Assembly: GCF_000829195.1 (NCBI RefSeq)
Contig: NZ_AP013294.1
Span: 620,001 to 684,000, forward strand
DNA: 64,000 nucleotides
From: Bacillus sp. OxB-1
GTDB lineage: Bacteria > Bacillota > Bacilli > Bacillales_A > Planococcaceae
Direction: 5' to 3'
The notes beneath the pieces are model-generated. The model was not told where the DNA came from. It did not search any database and was given only the letters and a program-made list of their open reading frames with translations. How positions within the stretch are numbered: position 1 is the first letter of the stretch; each line of letters opens with the position of its first letter. Position numbers and translations under genes: made by a program. Positions 1 to 8,635 of the stretch are shown here, piece after piece.

Positions 1-137
1 ACGAAATGGCCCAACGAGCGAAAGCTTTGGGTGCGAATGGGGTCATCGCAGTTGATCTGGATTTTGAAACGGTCCGGGAAGGCATGATGATGTGCATCGC
101 AACAGGCACTGCGGTGACATATCGGGATGGAGAATGA
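1..137 (+). CDS. UPF0145 (YbjQ-type) protein, C-terminal part
   Basis: Only the last 45 codons lie in the window; the frame opens at base 3 and ends at TGA 135-137. The visible peptide contains AKALGANGVIAVDLDFETV and ends ATGTAVTYRDGE. This matches the end of the UPF0145/DUF74 family, small pentameric proteins annotated as heavy-metal-binding-like with no settled function. The next gene is convergent, and a 199-bp hairpin repeat lies between them. The family call rests on the C-terminal motif alone. Confidence 0.75.
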   Translation, partial: EMAQRAKALGANGVIAVDLDFETVREGMMMCIATGTAVTYRDGE

Positions 138-221
138 GACGGAGATCTTGATTTGGGAATAAAACACCGAAACTGACGGATATACTTGCGAACTTGAAGA
201 ATATCCTGCCCAATTCAAAAA

Positions 222-420
222 GGGGCTGTCCAGAAAGTGGATTTTCCGGTTAAACACGCAAAAAGCAAGGGCTCTGGTCGCTTTCCGCGGGCCAGCCGAC
301 GAGCCTCCTCCGGCTTACAGCCGTGCGGGGTCTCGTCGGCCGGCTTTCCCGCAGGAGTCTCCCGGCACCCTTGCTTTTTGCTAGTATCCAACTCTGTGCC
401 TGGACTTTTTGGACAGCTCC
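222..420 (+). repeat. 199-bp hairpin repeat, copy A
   Basis: First of three near-identical copies in the window (others at 35722-35920, inverted, and 50334-50531). It starts GGGGCTGTCC and ends GGACAGCTCC. Inner arms GCAAAAAGCAAGGG and CCCTTGCTTTTTGC, and CCGACGAG and CTCGTCGG, are also complementary, so the single strand can fold into one long imperfect hairpin. Flanking AAAA/TTTT extends the base of the stem. It lies between convergent genes (UPF0145 and cstA). There is no coding capacity beyond shadow frames. It could be a MITE-like element or a complex bidirectional terminator. Confidence 0.85.
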
Positions 421-433
421 TTTTCGTATTGAT

Positions 434-1891
434 TTAACTCGTAGTAGCACCTTTCCAATGCGACACGTCTTCTTCAAGCGGGATCTGCTCGGCCCGCGCT
501 TTGTTGGCGGCGATGAAGAAGATGGCCACCAGTGCGATAGAGATGACGGTTGCGCCGATATACGCCACGTTCATCGGCAAGCCGAATCCGATTTTCGCAT
601 TCAAGATGTACGTGGTCGTCGCCATGAGCATGAAAGTGCCCGGGATGAGCGCGACCCAGTAATTCTTCCCGGCAATGAAGAGATACATGGCCCCTACGAA
701 TAGTGCAATGACCGCGGTCGATTGGTTCGCCCAGGAGAAGTAGCGCCATAGGATATCAAAATCGATTCTTGTCAAAATGATTGAGATGACGAACATCGGA
801 AGTGCAATCCAAAGACGGCTGACCAACTTCACTTGGGACGCTTTGAAGTAGTCGGCAATGATCATCCGCGCACTGCGGAATGCCGTATCGCCTGAAGTGA
901 TCGGCAAGATGATGACCCCGAGAATTGCCAATGTTCCGCCGACGGCTCCTAACATCATCGTGGAAGCTTCGCTGACGATCATCGCCGGACCGCCTGCTGC
1001 AAGTAGTTCATTCAACCCGACTGGGCCGTCGAAGAGGCTCATGCCTGCTGCCGCCCAGATCATCGCAATGATCGCTTCCGCAATCATCATGCCGTAGAAA
1101 ATCTTCCGGCCTTGGCCTTCTTTTTGCGTTGTCCTTGAAATGATCGGTGATTGCGTTGCATGGAAACCGGACAGTGCCCCACATGAGATCGTCAAGAATA
1201 ATAGCGGGAAGATCGGCAGTTTATCAGGATGCAAGTTCGCTAGCGTCAATTCCGGAATATCGGCTCCTGTCAAAATCATACCGCCGCCGACTCCGAGCGC
1301 ACTGATGATAAGCAATGCACCGAAAATCGGGTAGAACCGACCGATGATCTTATCGATCGGCAGCAAGGTTGCGAGAATATAGTAAATGAAGATGGCAGCT
1401 ATAATGATGCCCATCGCCGCCCAGCCATTCATCAAGTTATAGAGCAAGCCGGCTGGTGCTGAAACGAAAACCGTTCCGACCAATACCAATAAAAGAATCG
1501 CAAATGCGTTGACGACGTGCTTCATGAATTTCCCTAGGAATTTCCCTGCAAGCTCCGGCAAATGAGCACCGCGGTTGCGGATGGAAATCATGCCTGTCAA
1601 ATAATCATGCACCGCCCCGGCAAAGATCGCGCCGACCACGATCCAGATGAACGCGACCGGGCCATAGAGCGCCCCCATGATCGGACCGAAGATGGGGCCG
1701 ACCCCCGCGATGTTCAACAACTGGATCAATGAGTTTTTCGTCGTGCTCATCGGCACATAGTCCACACCATCGCCGCTCGTATAAGCCGGCGTGGCACGTT
1801 CCTCTTTCACGCCGAACATCTTCTCTATGAATTTGCCGTACGTAAAATAGCCGACGACCAGCAAGACGATACCGAAAAGAAATGTATACAT
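434..1891 (-). CDS. cstA: CstA-family carbon starvation/pyruvate-type transporter
   Basis: The 485-residue, very hydrophobic protein has the CstA family N-terminal signature (GVDYVPMSTTKNS, then NIAGVGPIFGPIMGALYG) and many membrane helices. It is the short CstA type common in Gram-positives; family members import peptides or pyruvate (E. coli CstA and BtsT). Start ATG at 1891 follows a GGGGGGAG ribosome site. It lies downstream of, and in the same direction as, a LytS/LytT pair, the arrangement known for pyruvate-responsive systems (BtsSR-BtsT). That suggests pyruvate or a related acid as substrate, which is inference. A perfect cre site lies 20 bp upstream of the start. Confidence 0.9.
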   Translation of the reverse strand: MYTFLFGIVLLVVGYFTYGKFIEKMFGVKEERATPAYTSGDGVDYVPMSTTKNSLIQLLNIAGVGPIFGPIMGALYGPVAFIWIVVGAIFAGAVHDYLTGMISIRNRGAHLPELAGKFLGKFMKHVVNAFAILLLVLVGTVFVSAPAGLLYNLMNGWAAMGIIIAAIFIYYILATLLPIDKIIGRFYPIFGALLIISALGVGGGMILTGADIPELTLANLHPDKLPIFPLLFLTISCGALSGFHATQSPIISRTTQKEGQGRKIFYGMMIAEAIIAMIWAAAGMSLFDGPVGLNELLAAGGPAMIVSEASTMMLGAVGGTLAILGVIILPITSGDTAFRSARMIIADYFKASQVKLVSRLWIALPMFVISIILTRIDFDILWRYFSWANQSTAVIALFVGAMYLFIAGKNYWVALIPGTFMLMATTTYILNAKIGFGLPMNVAYIGATVISIALVAIFFIAANKARAEQIPLEEDVSHWKGATTS

Positions 1892-1910
1892 AATTGCTCC
1901 CCCCTCTTTA

Positions 1911-1924
1911 TGATAACGCTTTCA
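1911..1924 (-). promoter_or_regulatory. CcpA cre site upstream of cstA
   Basis: TGATAACGCTTTCA fits the cre consensus TGWNANCGNTNWCA at every defined position. It ends 20 bp before the cstA start codon, between the preceding gene's terminator and the ribosome site. This placement suits repression of cstA by CcpA when preferred sugars are present. Binding itself is not shown. Confidence 0.75.
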
Positions 1925-1943
1925 ATCTTTCGTTTATTGTAAG

Positions 1944-1976
1944 GGAGAAAAGCGACGAAAAGACCCTTTTCGTCGC
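1944..1976 (-). terminator. Intrinsic terminator after lytT
   Basis: A perfect 11-bp stem, GCGACGAAAAG with CTTTTCGTCGC, has a 3-base loop and on the minus strand is followed by TTTTCTCCC. It separates the two-component genes from cstA, so cstA is probably transcribed from its own regulated promoter. Confidence 0.65.
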
Positions 1977-2032
1977 AACATGTAGAAATGATAGACTATT
2001 ATGCAAAAATGGGGGACTGACATGCAAGGGCC

Positions 2033-2761
2033 TTATATTTCCAATCGCTGGCGCAAATCCTTCACATAATTCCGGCTGACAGACAGCTTTTCCGGGCGCC
2101 CTTCCAATTCCAGTTGATAGGCCCCATTGAACCAGGGCGTCAATCGGCTGACATAGTTCAAGTTGACCAAGTAGCTTTTGTGGATCCGGAAAAAGGGATA
2201 TGAAGCGAGCCGACTTTCCAAGTCTTTCAATGAAATCCGCACGTCATAGTCCCGCCGCTCTGTAATGATTTTCGTCACCTTCTCTTCCCGGTACATATAG
2301 TAAATGTCCTGGATAAGAATATAGTCGATTTCCCCATCCATCTCCACCGCCAGTTTCCCGAGTTCGCTGGCCGCGTAACCCGACGATTGCGGGGCCAACC
2401 ATTTTTCAATCCTACTGATCGTCTGTTGCAACTGGTCTTCATCATACGGTTTCAATAAATAATCCACTGCATTGATGCGGAAAGCTTCAGCCGCGAATTG
2501 CGGATAGGCGGTTGCAAATACGATGAGCGGCACTTTTTTTATTTCCTGAAGTGATTTCGCAACTTCCATGCCTCCCATCTTCGGCATTTCCACATCCAAG
2601 AACACGACATCCGGTTGCAGCTGCAACGTCTTCATAATGGCCGCTTCCCCCGTCTCCGCCTCCCCCACCACTTGGATGGCAGGGAACCGGCCGAGTAAAA
2701 AGGTCAATTCCTCCCGTGCATAGCGTTCATCATCGACGACCAACGTTCGAATTACACGCAT
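2033..2761 (-). CDS. lytT: LytTR-family response regulator (LytT/BtsR type)
   Basis: Start chosen at ATG 2759-2761 (MRVIRTLVVDDERYAREEL), giving 242 residues; the frame is open for 16 more codons upstream but these lie inside lytS. An N-terminal receiver domain has the acidic pair VVDDER and phosphoacceptor aspartate in VVFLDVEMP. A C-terminal LytTR DNA-binding domain (roughly residues 140-240, containing FFRIHKSYLVNL) follows. The start overlaps the lytS stop by one base (TGATG), so translation is coupled. LytTR regulators bind direct repeats upstream of transporter genes; cstA next door is the obvious target, by inference. Confidence 0.9.
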   Translation of the reverse strand: MRVIRTLVVDDERYAREELTFLLGRFPAIQVVGEAETGEAAIMKTLQLQPDVVFLDVEMPKMGGMEVAKSLQEIKKVPLIVFATAYPQFAAEAFRINAVDYLLKPYDEDQLQQTISRIEKWLAPQSSGYAASELGKLAVEMDGEIDYILIQDIYYMYREEKVTKIITERRDYDVRISLKDLESRLASYPFFRIHKSYLVNLNYVSRLTPWFNGAYQLELEGRPEKLSVSRNYVKDLRQRLEI

Positions 2762-4500
2762 CAGCCGGCCACCTCCTTTTTCGGAATGATAAAGCATACG
2801 GTCGTACATTTGCCAACATCGCTCTGGATTTGCAGGGCCGCCTGCTCGCCGAATGTCATGACAAGACGGCGGTTGACGTTAAACAAGCCCATCCCGGTTC
2901 CCGTAGCGGAAGCGATTAAATTGGATCCCAAATCGGCTAATCGCTCCGGCGGAATGCCTTGCCCATTGTCTTGCACGGCGATTTCAATGACGTCGCCCCG
3001 AGGCCGCATCTTAATATTCACAACACTGTTTTTCTCCATGTTTTTAATGCCATGCTTGATGGCATTTTCGACAATCGGCTGGAGTGTCAGCGGCGGAATC
3101 ATTTCATCCAAAATCCGCTGGTCTATATCGTAGTGGATGGTCAATTTATCGACAAAGCGGGCCTCTTCAATCTTAAGGTAGGCCTCGACATGCAGAAGCT
3201 CCTGTTCCAATGTCACTTTTTCCGCGGTCGTCCCCTCCAAATTCTGCCTCAAGAAATAAGATAGCGACGTCAACAGTTTACGGGCTTGGTCCGGATCGGT
3301 CCGAATTAACGACACGATGATATTCATCGAGTTGAATAAAAAGTGAGGGCTGATCTGGGCTTGAAGCGTTTTGATCTCCGCATCTTTAGCCAATTGATGC
3401 AGCCGGTTCGCTTCGGCTATTTCAAGTTGATTGCTCAGCAGTGAACTGAGCCCTGAAATGAGCTCGACAGTCACATTGGTGATCGCCTTTTCTGATGGAT
3501 AATATAATTTCAAGGTGCCGATCGTCTCACCGCCTTGTTCGAGCGGCGCAATCACTGCCGCGCCTAGCGGACAGTCATGTTGGATGCAATGGATGGCGCC
3601 TTCATCCACAACGACAAGCTGCCCTTTTTGGAGAACTTCTTTTGTAATATGGGTTTGGATGGAGCTATTTGCTTGATGATGGTCACTGGCTTCCCCGACA
3701 TGCGCGAGGATTTCCGTTGTATTCGTCATCGCAACTGCGCTCGGCTGCAGCTCGCGGTATAAAATAGTACAAACTGCTTGTGCTGTCGTGTTGCTCATCC
3801 CTTGACGCAAATGACCGAGGGTTTGATCGGCGATGCGTAATGTCTTTTGTGCTTGCAAAGCGGTCGCCTTTTCCTGATCACTGATGACATTGTAGACGAT
3901 GAGCAGGAAGATGGCCGTCCCAATGCCGTTCGCCAAAATCATCGGGATGCCGATCGTGTCCACTAAGACGAGAGCTTTCTCAAAAGGTTTGGATAAGAGA
4001 AGAATCACCCCCATCTGGAACGCTTCCGCCATCGCCCCGATTCCGAAAGCGGTCAACGGCTTCACATGCTTTCCTTTTTTATAAAAAGCACTGGCGATGT
4101 AGCCGGAGAGGATAGTCGATAATCCGCAGGAAATGGCCGTGAATCCGCCGAGCGACATCCGGTGCAATCCGGCAATCAGCCCCGCGCCCACTCCAAGCTT
4201 ATAGCCGCCCAACAAACCGGCGACGACAACCCCGATGACACGTGAATTGGCAATCGCCTCGTCCACCGCCAGTTCCATGGCCACACTATTGAAATGCAGC
4301 GTCTCCGTGTTGAAGGCGACTCCAAAATACGTGCCGATAATGCCGAAGAAACCGAAGAAGAGGATGGCGGTCATTTCCTGCTTCCGGTTCAGCTTATCCT
4401 GGTGCACCATATTCTTGAAAAAGTCCAAACGCGTTAAGATGAACGCCACCGCAACAATCATACCGACGCGCTCCAACATGATAACCAGCAGATCCAGCAT
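2761..4500 (-). CDS. lytS: LytS-family sensor histidine kinase
   Basis: 579 residues. The N-terminal third is a multi-helix membrane sensor (5TMR-LYT type, including GVVVAGLLGGYKLGVGAGLIAG). It is followed by a GAF-like region (about 215-355), a His_kinase domain with the phosphorylated histidine in QISPHFLFNSMN, and an HATPase domain (IVENAIKHG, DNGQGIP, GTGMGLFNVNRRL). It phosphorylates the overlapping LytTR regulator. LytS/BtsS relatives sense extracellular pyruvate or membrane state. Order is lytS-lytT-cstA, all leftward. Confidence 0.9.
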   Translation of the reverse strand: MLDLLVIMLERVGMIVAVAFILTRLDFFKNMVHQDKLNRKQEMTAILFFGFFGIIGTYFGVAFNTETLHFNSVAMELAVDEAIANSRVIGVVVAGLLGGYKLGVGAGLIAGLHRMSLGGFTAISCGLSTILSGYIASAFYKKGKHVKPLTAFGIGAMAEAFQMGVILLLSKPFEKALVLVDTIGIPMILANGIGTAIFLLIVYNVISDQEKATALQAQKTLRIADQTLGHLRQGMSNTTAQAVCTILYRELQPSAVAMTNTTEILAHVGEASDHHQANSSIQTHITKEVLQKGQLVVVDEGAIHCIQHDCPLGAAVIAPLEQGGETIGTLKLYYPSEKAITNVTVELISGLSSLLSNQLEIAEANRLHQLAKDAEIKTLQAQISPHFLFNSMNIIVSLIRTDPDQARKLLTSLSYFLRQNLEGTTAEKVTLEQELLHVEAYLKIEEARFVDKLTIHYDIDQRILDEMIPPLTLQPIVENAIKHGIKNMEKNSVVNIKMRPRGDVIEIAVQDNGQGIPPERLADLGSNLIASATGTGMGLFNVNRRLVMTFGEQAALQIQSDVGKCTTVCFIIPKKEVAG

Positions 4501-4593
4501 GGCGATTCCCCCTCTCCTGTCCGAAACTAGACGTGGATAAAGTATACTCCATGTTCACTGTTTACTTCATCTATCTTTCTTGATCATAGATAT

Positions 4594-4626
4594 TTAAAAA
4601 GCCCCCAACAGGTTTTGTTGAGGCGC
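4594..4626 (-). terminator. Terminator of the PstS-like gene
   Basis: On the minus strand CCTCAACA pairs with TGTTGGGG and is followed by GCTTTTTAAA. It lies just past the stop of the leftward gene at 4661 and before lytS. Confidence 0.6.
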
Positions 4627-4660
4627 TCCCAGGTTGATTCATATTAAGATGTCGGAGAAT

Positions 4661-5809
4661 CTATTCGGAAATCGGCACATATCCAGTCTTTTCTACGATT
4701 TCCTGTCCTTGTGCCGATACGATCCACTCCAGGAAGGATTCGATATGGGGATTATCACTTCCTGCCGTCACAGCGTAGAATTCATTGGTCAACGGATACT
4801 CTCTCGATCGGATCGATTCAACGGTCGGTTCCACGCCGTCCACTTGCAGCAATCGGATAGCATTGTTTTTCACCATTTGCGTGGAATAATAGCGGAACGT
4901 AAACCCGATGGCATTATTGTAGTTTTTGTAATCGGATACCTGATCGATGATTGTGCCCATCAACGACGCGATGTCTTCCACCGGCGGCTCCATGAGCGCG
5001 ACATCCCCCATGAAATGTTGCAGGGCAGTCTGGCTTCCGCTATCATCCGGCCGTTGAAACGCGCGGATTGCCCTCTTCTTCCCGCCGACTTCTTTCCAGT
5101 TCGTGATTTTCCCGGAATAAATCCCTTTCAATTCATCCGTCGTCAAACCTTGCACCGGATTTCTCGCATTGACGAAAAAGACGAACGCCTCCCGTCCGAT
5201 CGGCGTTAGCTTCAACTCTTTGCCCATCCGCTCGGCTTTTGCCAACTGCGCCTCGGAAGGGCCGAGTACAAAGATGATGTCCGCTCGACCATTGAGTAGA
5301 TTGTCATAAGCTTCCCCGGTCCGGTTCGACATCACCTCGCTGCTGTATTGGTCATACTCCTTTTCAGGGTAGACTGCCTGCGCGAAAGCGGAGTAGATCG
5401 GATACAAGGCAGTCGCCCCGTCCAAGATTGGAAGGTTTTCTGCCAGTTTCAGTGTCGCTGGTTGATCGAGTGAGACTGCTTTTGTACCTTCTTGAAAAGG
5501 CGCATAATCGTATGTAGAAACATATCCGTCTTGGATGACCGGCCGGGTTTTATGATAAATTCCCGGTACAGCAATAGCGGTTGCCAGTACCACCGCAGCT
5601 AGCATGATGCGGTTTATGAGCTTTCTGTGACGGGTCGCCGGGAAAAAACTCATGACCATCAACGTCCCGACGATAAGATAGGAAACTACGATCAACGGCA
5701 ACAGGGATTTCATTCCCATGAGGAAAATATACAGTCCGCCAATCAGAACAAATGGCAACAGAAATGCCATGACTACAACAACATACACAACGCTCCCGAA
5801 TTTCCCCAA
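4661..5809 (-). CDS. Membrane-anchored PstS-like substrate-binding protein
   Basis: 382 residues. Three hydrophobic helices occupy roughly residues 5-30, 35-53 and 68-85. A periplasmic-binding-protein domain of the PstS/PBP-like-2 type follows (PILDGATALYPIYSAFAQAV, GRADIIFVLGPSEAQ, GIYSGKITNWKEVGG, RPDDSGSQT). The SGSQT loop occupies the place of the phosphate-binding loop of PstS, which suggests an oxyanion ligand. It is not in the pst operon and has no transporter partner here; an N-terminal multi-helix anchor replaces the usual lipobox. A sensory or scavenging role is possible. The ligand is not known. Confidence 0.75.
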   Translation of the reverse strand: MGKFGSVVYVVVVMAFLLPFVLIGGLYIFLMGMKSLLPLIVVSYLIVGTLMVMSFFPATRHRKLINRIMLAAVVLATAIAVPGIYHKTRPVIQDGYVSTYDYAPFQEGTKAVSLDQPATLKLAENLPILDGATALYPIYSAFAQAVYPEKEYDQYSSEVMSNRTGEAYDNLLNGRADIIFVLGPSEAQLAKAERMGKELKLTPIGREAFVFFVNARNPVQGLTTDELKGIYSGKITNWKEVGGKKRAIRAFQRPDDSGSQTALQHFMGDVALMEPPVEDIASLMGTIIDQVSDYKNYNNAIGFTFRYYSTQMVKNNAIRLLQVDGVEPTVESIRSREYPLTNEFYAVTAGSDNPHIESFLEWIVSAQGQEIVEKTGYVPISE

Positions 5810-6004
5810 ATCGATTCCCCCTTTCGTTGAAAGACGCTGGCAGATTTACCAGGGTTCCAAACAGCCCTTCTGTGTAGCTCCTATTCTAACAGGTGTGGTG
5901 AACAATCGATGGAATGGACACCTCCTGAAATTCCCCAACTCTGTTCCTATCAATAGAGTGAAACGAGACAACAATATATCTTCTGAAAATTTTTAATTTA
6001 AAGT

Positions 6005-6033
6005 TGAAACGTACGTTCGTATTTGATATAGTA
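6005..6033 (+). promoter_or_regulatory. Sigma-A-type promoter of the 6065 gene
   Basis: TTGAAA, 17-bp spacer, TATAGT; the start codon follows 31 bp downstream. The spacer holds ACGTACGT overlapping the -35 end, a self-complementary octamer that could be an operator. Confidence 0.55.
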
Positions 6034-6064
6034 GATTCAGTAGTTTGAGAAAGGGGTTTGCAGA

Positions 6065-6550
6065 TTGGGTACCTATTACAGTGTCGGAATTATAACCAAG
6101 TTCAGTGCCAATTCCCATGATAATCTTTCTTTGAAGGAATGGAATGAAGTGCTAGGCCCGCGCCTCGATTTGGATCTGTTCGAAATAACCATGGAGGAGA
6201 ACGAAATAAGCGGAAAAATAAAAAAAGATGTATTCAGCGAAAACATCATCGATTTCTATGATTTGCTGAGAGAAATAAGCGGACCGAATTACAATGGCAA
6301 TCTCGACTATTACGAAAAAGAATACGGGGCCGATCTGGAGCAATACCAATCCGGTTATGAAACGCTATGGACCAAAAACGCAGCCAATAACCGCAAGATT
6401 GCCGTCAATACGGAATTTGCCCTTCTTTACATTGAAGGCAAAGTCCTAGTAGAAGAATTTGAAACTGATCCACAACTGATAAATTGGTTGTTCAGGAACA
6501 GCAGAATTCCCAATAAGCTTGCCGGGGCTGTTATCAGTTCTATTGTTTGA
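6065..6550 (+). CDS. Conserved-looking hypothetical protein, 161 aa
   Basis: I do not recognise the family. The protein is soluble, acidic and rich in Asn, Glu and Tyr, with no signal peptide or membrane helix; it begins MGTYYSVGIITKFSA and ends NKLAGAVISSIV. The start is TTG at 6065, supported by the GAAAGGGG ribosome site about 9 bases upstream and by a good promoter at 6005-6033. It is a single-gene unit flanked by the convergent ywbE. The promoter, ribosome site and terminator make it a real gene despite unknown function. Confidence 0.7.
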   Translation: MGTYYSVGIITKFSANSHDNLSLKEWNEVLGPRLDLDLFEITMEENEISGKIKKDVFSENIIDFYDLLREISGPNYNGNLDYYEKEYGADLEQYQSGYETLWTKNAANNRKIAVNTEFALLYIEGKVLVEEFETDPQLINWLFRNSRIPNKLAGAVISSIV

Positions 6551-6551
6551 A

Positions 6552-6589
6552 TATGAAGAAAACAGGCTTTCCTAACCGGGCAGCCTGTT
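6552..6589 (-). terminator. Terminator of ywbE
   Basis: AACAGGCT and AGCCTGTT form a stem; on the minus strand the stem runs into TTCTTC. It lies between the convergent 6065 gene and ywbE and may serve both. Confidence 0.55.
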
Positions 6590-6620
6590 CTCCTTCCATC
6601 CCTATTGACCTGATTCTGAA

Positions 6621-6815
6621 TCACCCCAAAATATCACAGACGCGCCCAACCTGTCCGTCTTGCAACCGCACTTTAATGCCATGCGGGTGGAAGCTGGAGT
6701 TGGTCAATAAATCTTTTACAACGCCTTCCGTCTTCACTCCGGTACGCTGGTCCTTCTTCAAAATGACCGCGACTCTCAAACCCGGCTTCACATCCGCCCG
6801 ATTCCGTCCATCCAT
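6621..6815 (-). CDS. ywbE: YwbE family protein
   Basis: 64 residues from ATG 6815 (MDGRNRADVKPGLRV). The longer open frame upstream is rejected because GAGAGGGGACC sits correctly before this start. The family pattern is clear: GLRVAVILKKDQRTG, GVVKDLLTNSSFHPHG and KVRLQDGQVGRV. It is a small basic KOW/SH3-like beta protein conserved in Firmicutes; its biological role is not known. It is a monocistronic gene with a terminator downstream. Confidence 0.85.
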   Translation of the reverse strand: MDGRNRADVKPGLRVAVILKKDQRTGVKTEGVVKDLLTNSSFHPHGIKVRLQDGQVGRVCDILG

Positions 6816-7040
6816 TACAAGGTCCCCTCTCTCTTCCTGAAAATGCTTTGCACGACATGGGCCGTACCGGTATGGAGCTTGCGATGCACAAACACCTTTC
6901 CTCCTTTGCACACCGTATATAAAAAGCAAGCATAATCCTTAACCTTCCTCCTTCAATTGTATACCCTCCATGCAGCATGGGGCAATTTTCTGATAACGAA
7001 TGCTATACTTGGAGTATCAAGCAATGGAGGAATGATAAAA

Positions 7041-7481
7041 ATGAGACTGACTGTATATTTGGCCGGGGAAATCCATTCGTCGTGGCGCGAAGAAGTGAAA
7101 CAGAAGAGCGCCGCCTTGAATTTGCCGATCGACTTTGTCGGACCGATGGAAGATCATGACCGTTCCGATAACATCGGAGAGGACATACTGGGCAAGCAGC
7201 CGAATGCGATCTTCAAAGATGCAGCGGCCTCCAGTTTCAATAATTTACGGACCGAGCTATTGATGAAAAAAGCCGATCTTGTCATTGCGCTCTTCGGTGA
7301 AAAGTACAAGCAATGGAACACAGCTATGGACGCAAGCACGGCCGTCGCACTCGGGAAGCCTTTGATCCTTATCCGTCCAGAGGCCCATCACCACGCATTG
7401 AAAGAGATCTCCCGCAAAGCGCATGCCACGTTGGAAAACGTTGACCAGGCTATTAAAGCACTGCATTATATTTTCGAATGA
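7041..7481 (+). CDS. ytoQ: YtoQ family protein
   Basis: 146 residues from ATG 7041 (MRLTVYLAGEIHSSW), with GGAGG 10 bases upstream; the frame's earlier ATGs lack a ribosome site. It matches the YtoQ family, a nucleoside 2-deoxyribosyltransferase-like fold judging by AGEIHSSWREE, VGPMEDHDRSD and VALGKPLILIRPE. The enzymatic role is unproven. A strong terminator follows 8 bp after the stop. Confidence 0.85.
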   Translation: MRLTVYLAGEIHSSWREEVKQKSAALNLPIDFVGPMEDHDRSDNIGEDILGKQPNAIFKDAAASSFNNLRTELLMKKADLVIALFGEKYKQWNTAMDASTAVALGKPLILIRPEAHHHALKEISRKAHATLENVDQAIKALHYIFE

Positions 7482-7489
7482 ACGATTGG

Positions 7490-7518
7490 ACCTTGCTGAG
7501 GCATCAGCAAGGTTTTTT
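7490..7518 (+). terminator. Terminator of ytoQ
   Basis: Perfect 10-bp stem ACCTTGCTGA/TCAGCAAGGT with a 4-base loop, followed by six T. Confidence 0.9.
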
Positions 7519-7519
7519 A

Positions 7520-7558
7520 TTTACACAACCTTTACATCTCATTCATATCCACTCAATA
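7520..7558 (+). promoter_or_regulatory. PhoP-box repeats upstream of pstS
   Basis: TTTACA at 7520, TTTACA at 7531, TTCATA at 7542 and TCAATA at 7553 are spaced exactly 11 bp apart. This is the tandem TT(A/T)ACA pattern with 5-bp gaps known for B. subtilis PhoP. They lie 56-94 bp before the pstS start, directly after the ytoQ terminator, so they fit phosphate-starvation activation of the pst operon. The last two repeats are degenerate. Confidence 0.7.
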
Positions 7559-7613
7559 TTTGTCCCTTACGATTTGAAGTGTAATGAAAATGAGTTGAGG
7601 GGGATTACAACAG

Positions 7614-8552
7614 ATGAAGAAGACGACAGTACTTGCATCGCTCGGACTAGCCTGCTCGCTATTTTTGGCTGCCTGTAACGGAGGGGACGGAAACACAGCC
7701 GCCCAAACGTCAGAAGGGAACGCACTGAGCGGAAAAGTCGCGGGTGACGGATCGTCGACAGTCGCACCGATCATGGAAGCAATCGTGGAAGAATACGCTC
7801 AAGTGGAAAAAGACGTATTGGTTTCAGTCGGCGTATCGGGAACTGGCGGCGGATTTGAAAAATTCATCGCAGGAGAGACGGACTTCTCCAATGCCTCCCG
7901 TCCCATCAAAGATGAGGAAAAAGAAAAGTTGGAAGAAGCCGGAATCGATTACTCGGAATTGCCAATCGCATATGACGGCCTGACCGTCGTTGTGAATAAA
8001 GAGAACAACTGGATCGACTCCTTGACGGTGGAAGACCTGAAGAACATCTGGGTCGAAGACGGCACAACCAAAAAGTGGTCAGACCTTGACCCGAGCTGGC
8101 CGGATGAAGAAATTGTCTTCTACGCACCGGGTACAGACTCTGGAACCTACGACTATTTCAATGAAGTCGTCCTGGAAGATGGCGACCTCGTCAAAGCTGC
8201 CACACTTTCTGAAGATGACAATGTCCTCGTGACAGGAATCAAAGGCGATGTCAACGCAATCGGATTCTTCGGCTACGCGTACTATGAAGCAAACAAAGAT
8301 ACATTGAAAGCTGTCCTGATCGACGGAGTGGAACCGAACTCGGAAACGATCGAATCCGGTGAATACACACCATTCTCCCGCCCGCTTTTCGTCTACGTGA
8401 ATAATGACTCTGTCAAAAATAAAGATGAAGTACGTAACTTCATGGAGTTTGTCATCGACAACTCAGCTGATATGGCCAAAGCGGTCGGCTACGTCCAACT
8501 GCCGGAAGAAGAATATAAAAAGACACGCGACGCATTGGACGCTGTTAAATAA
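7614..8552 (+). CDS. pstS: Phosphate ABC transporter substrate-binding lipoprotein PstS
   Basis: 312 residues. There is a lipoprotein signal peptide with lipobox LAAC (Cys about residue 21), then the PstS fold with [18 protein letters not shown], the phosphate-contacting [11 protein letters not shown] and [11 protein letters not shown]. It captures phosphate outside the membrane for PstCA. Ribosome site GAGGGGG precedes the ATG. It is first gene of pstS-pstC-pstA-pstB, but separated from pstC by a terminator-like hairpin and a 470-bp repeat array. phoU is not seen after pstB. Confidence 0.95.
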   Translation: MKKTTVLASLGLACSLFLAACNGGDGNTAAQTSEGNALSGKVAGDGSSTVAPIMEAIVEEYAQVEKDVLVSVGVSGTGGGFEKFIAGETDFSNASRPIKDEEKEKLEEAGIDYSELPIAYDGLTVVVNKENNWIDSLTVEDLKNIWVEDGTTKKWSDLDPSWPDEEIVFYAPGTDSGTYDYFNEVVLEDGDLVKAATLSEDDNVLVTGIKGDVNAIGFFGYAYYEANKDTLKAVLIDGVEPNSETIESGEYTPFSRPLFVYVNNDSVKNKDEVRNFMEFVIDNSADMAKAVGYVQLPEEEYKKTRDALDAVK

Positions 8553-8566
8553 ACAGCCCCACCCAG

Positions 8567-8599
8567 GCTGCTCCAGCTTCATCGAGCAGCTTTCTTTAT
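8567..8599 (+). terminator. Terminator-like hairpin after pstS
   Basis: GCTGCTC pairs with GAGCAGC across a 10-base loop and is followed by TTTCTTTATT. Inside the pst operon it would let most transcripts end after pstS, giving more binding protein than permease; partial read-through is inferred. Confidence 0.7.
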
Positions 8600-8635
8600 T
8601 CGGGGGAGGCTTCTAACTGAAGTTTGGCATCGGCT

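Noticed and set aside
222..420. Hairpin repeat as a coding gene (66-126-codon frames)
   Set aside because: Frames exist on both strands in all copies because of GC-rich palindromes; no ribosome site and copies differ by non-coding-like changes.
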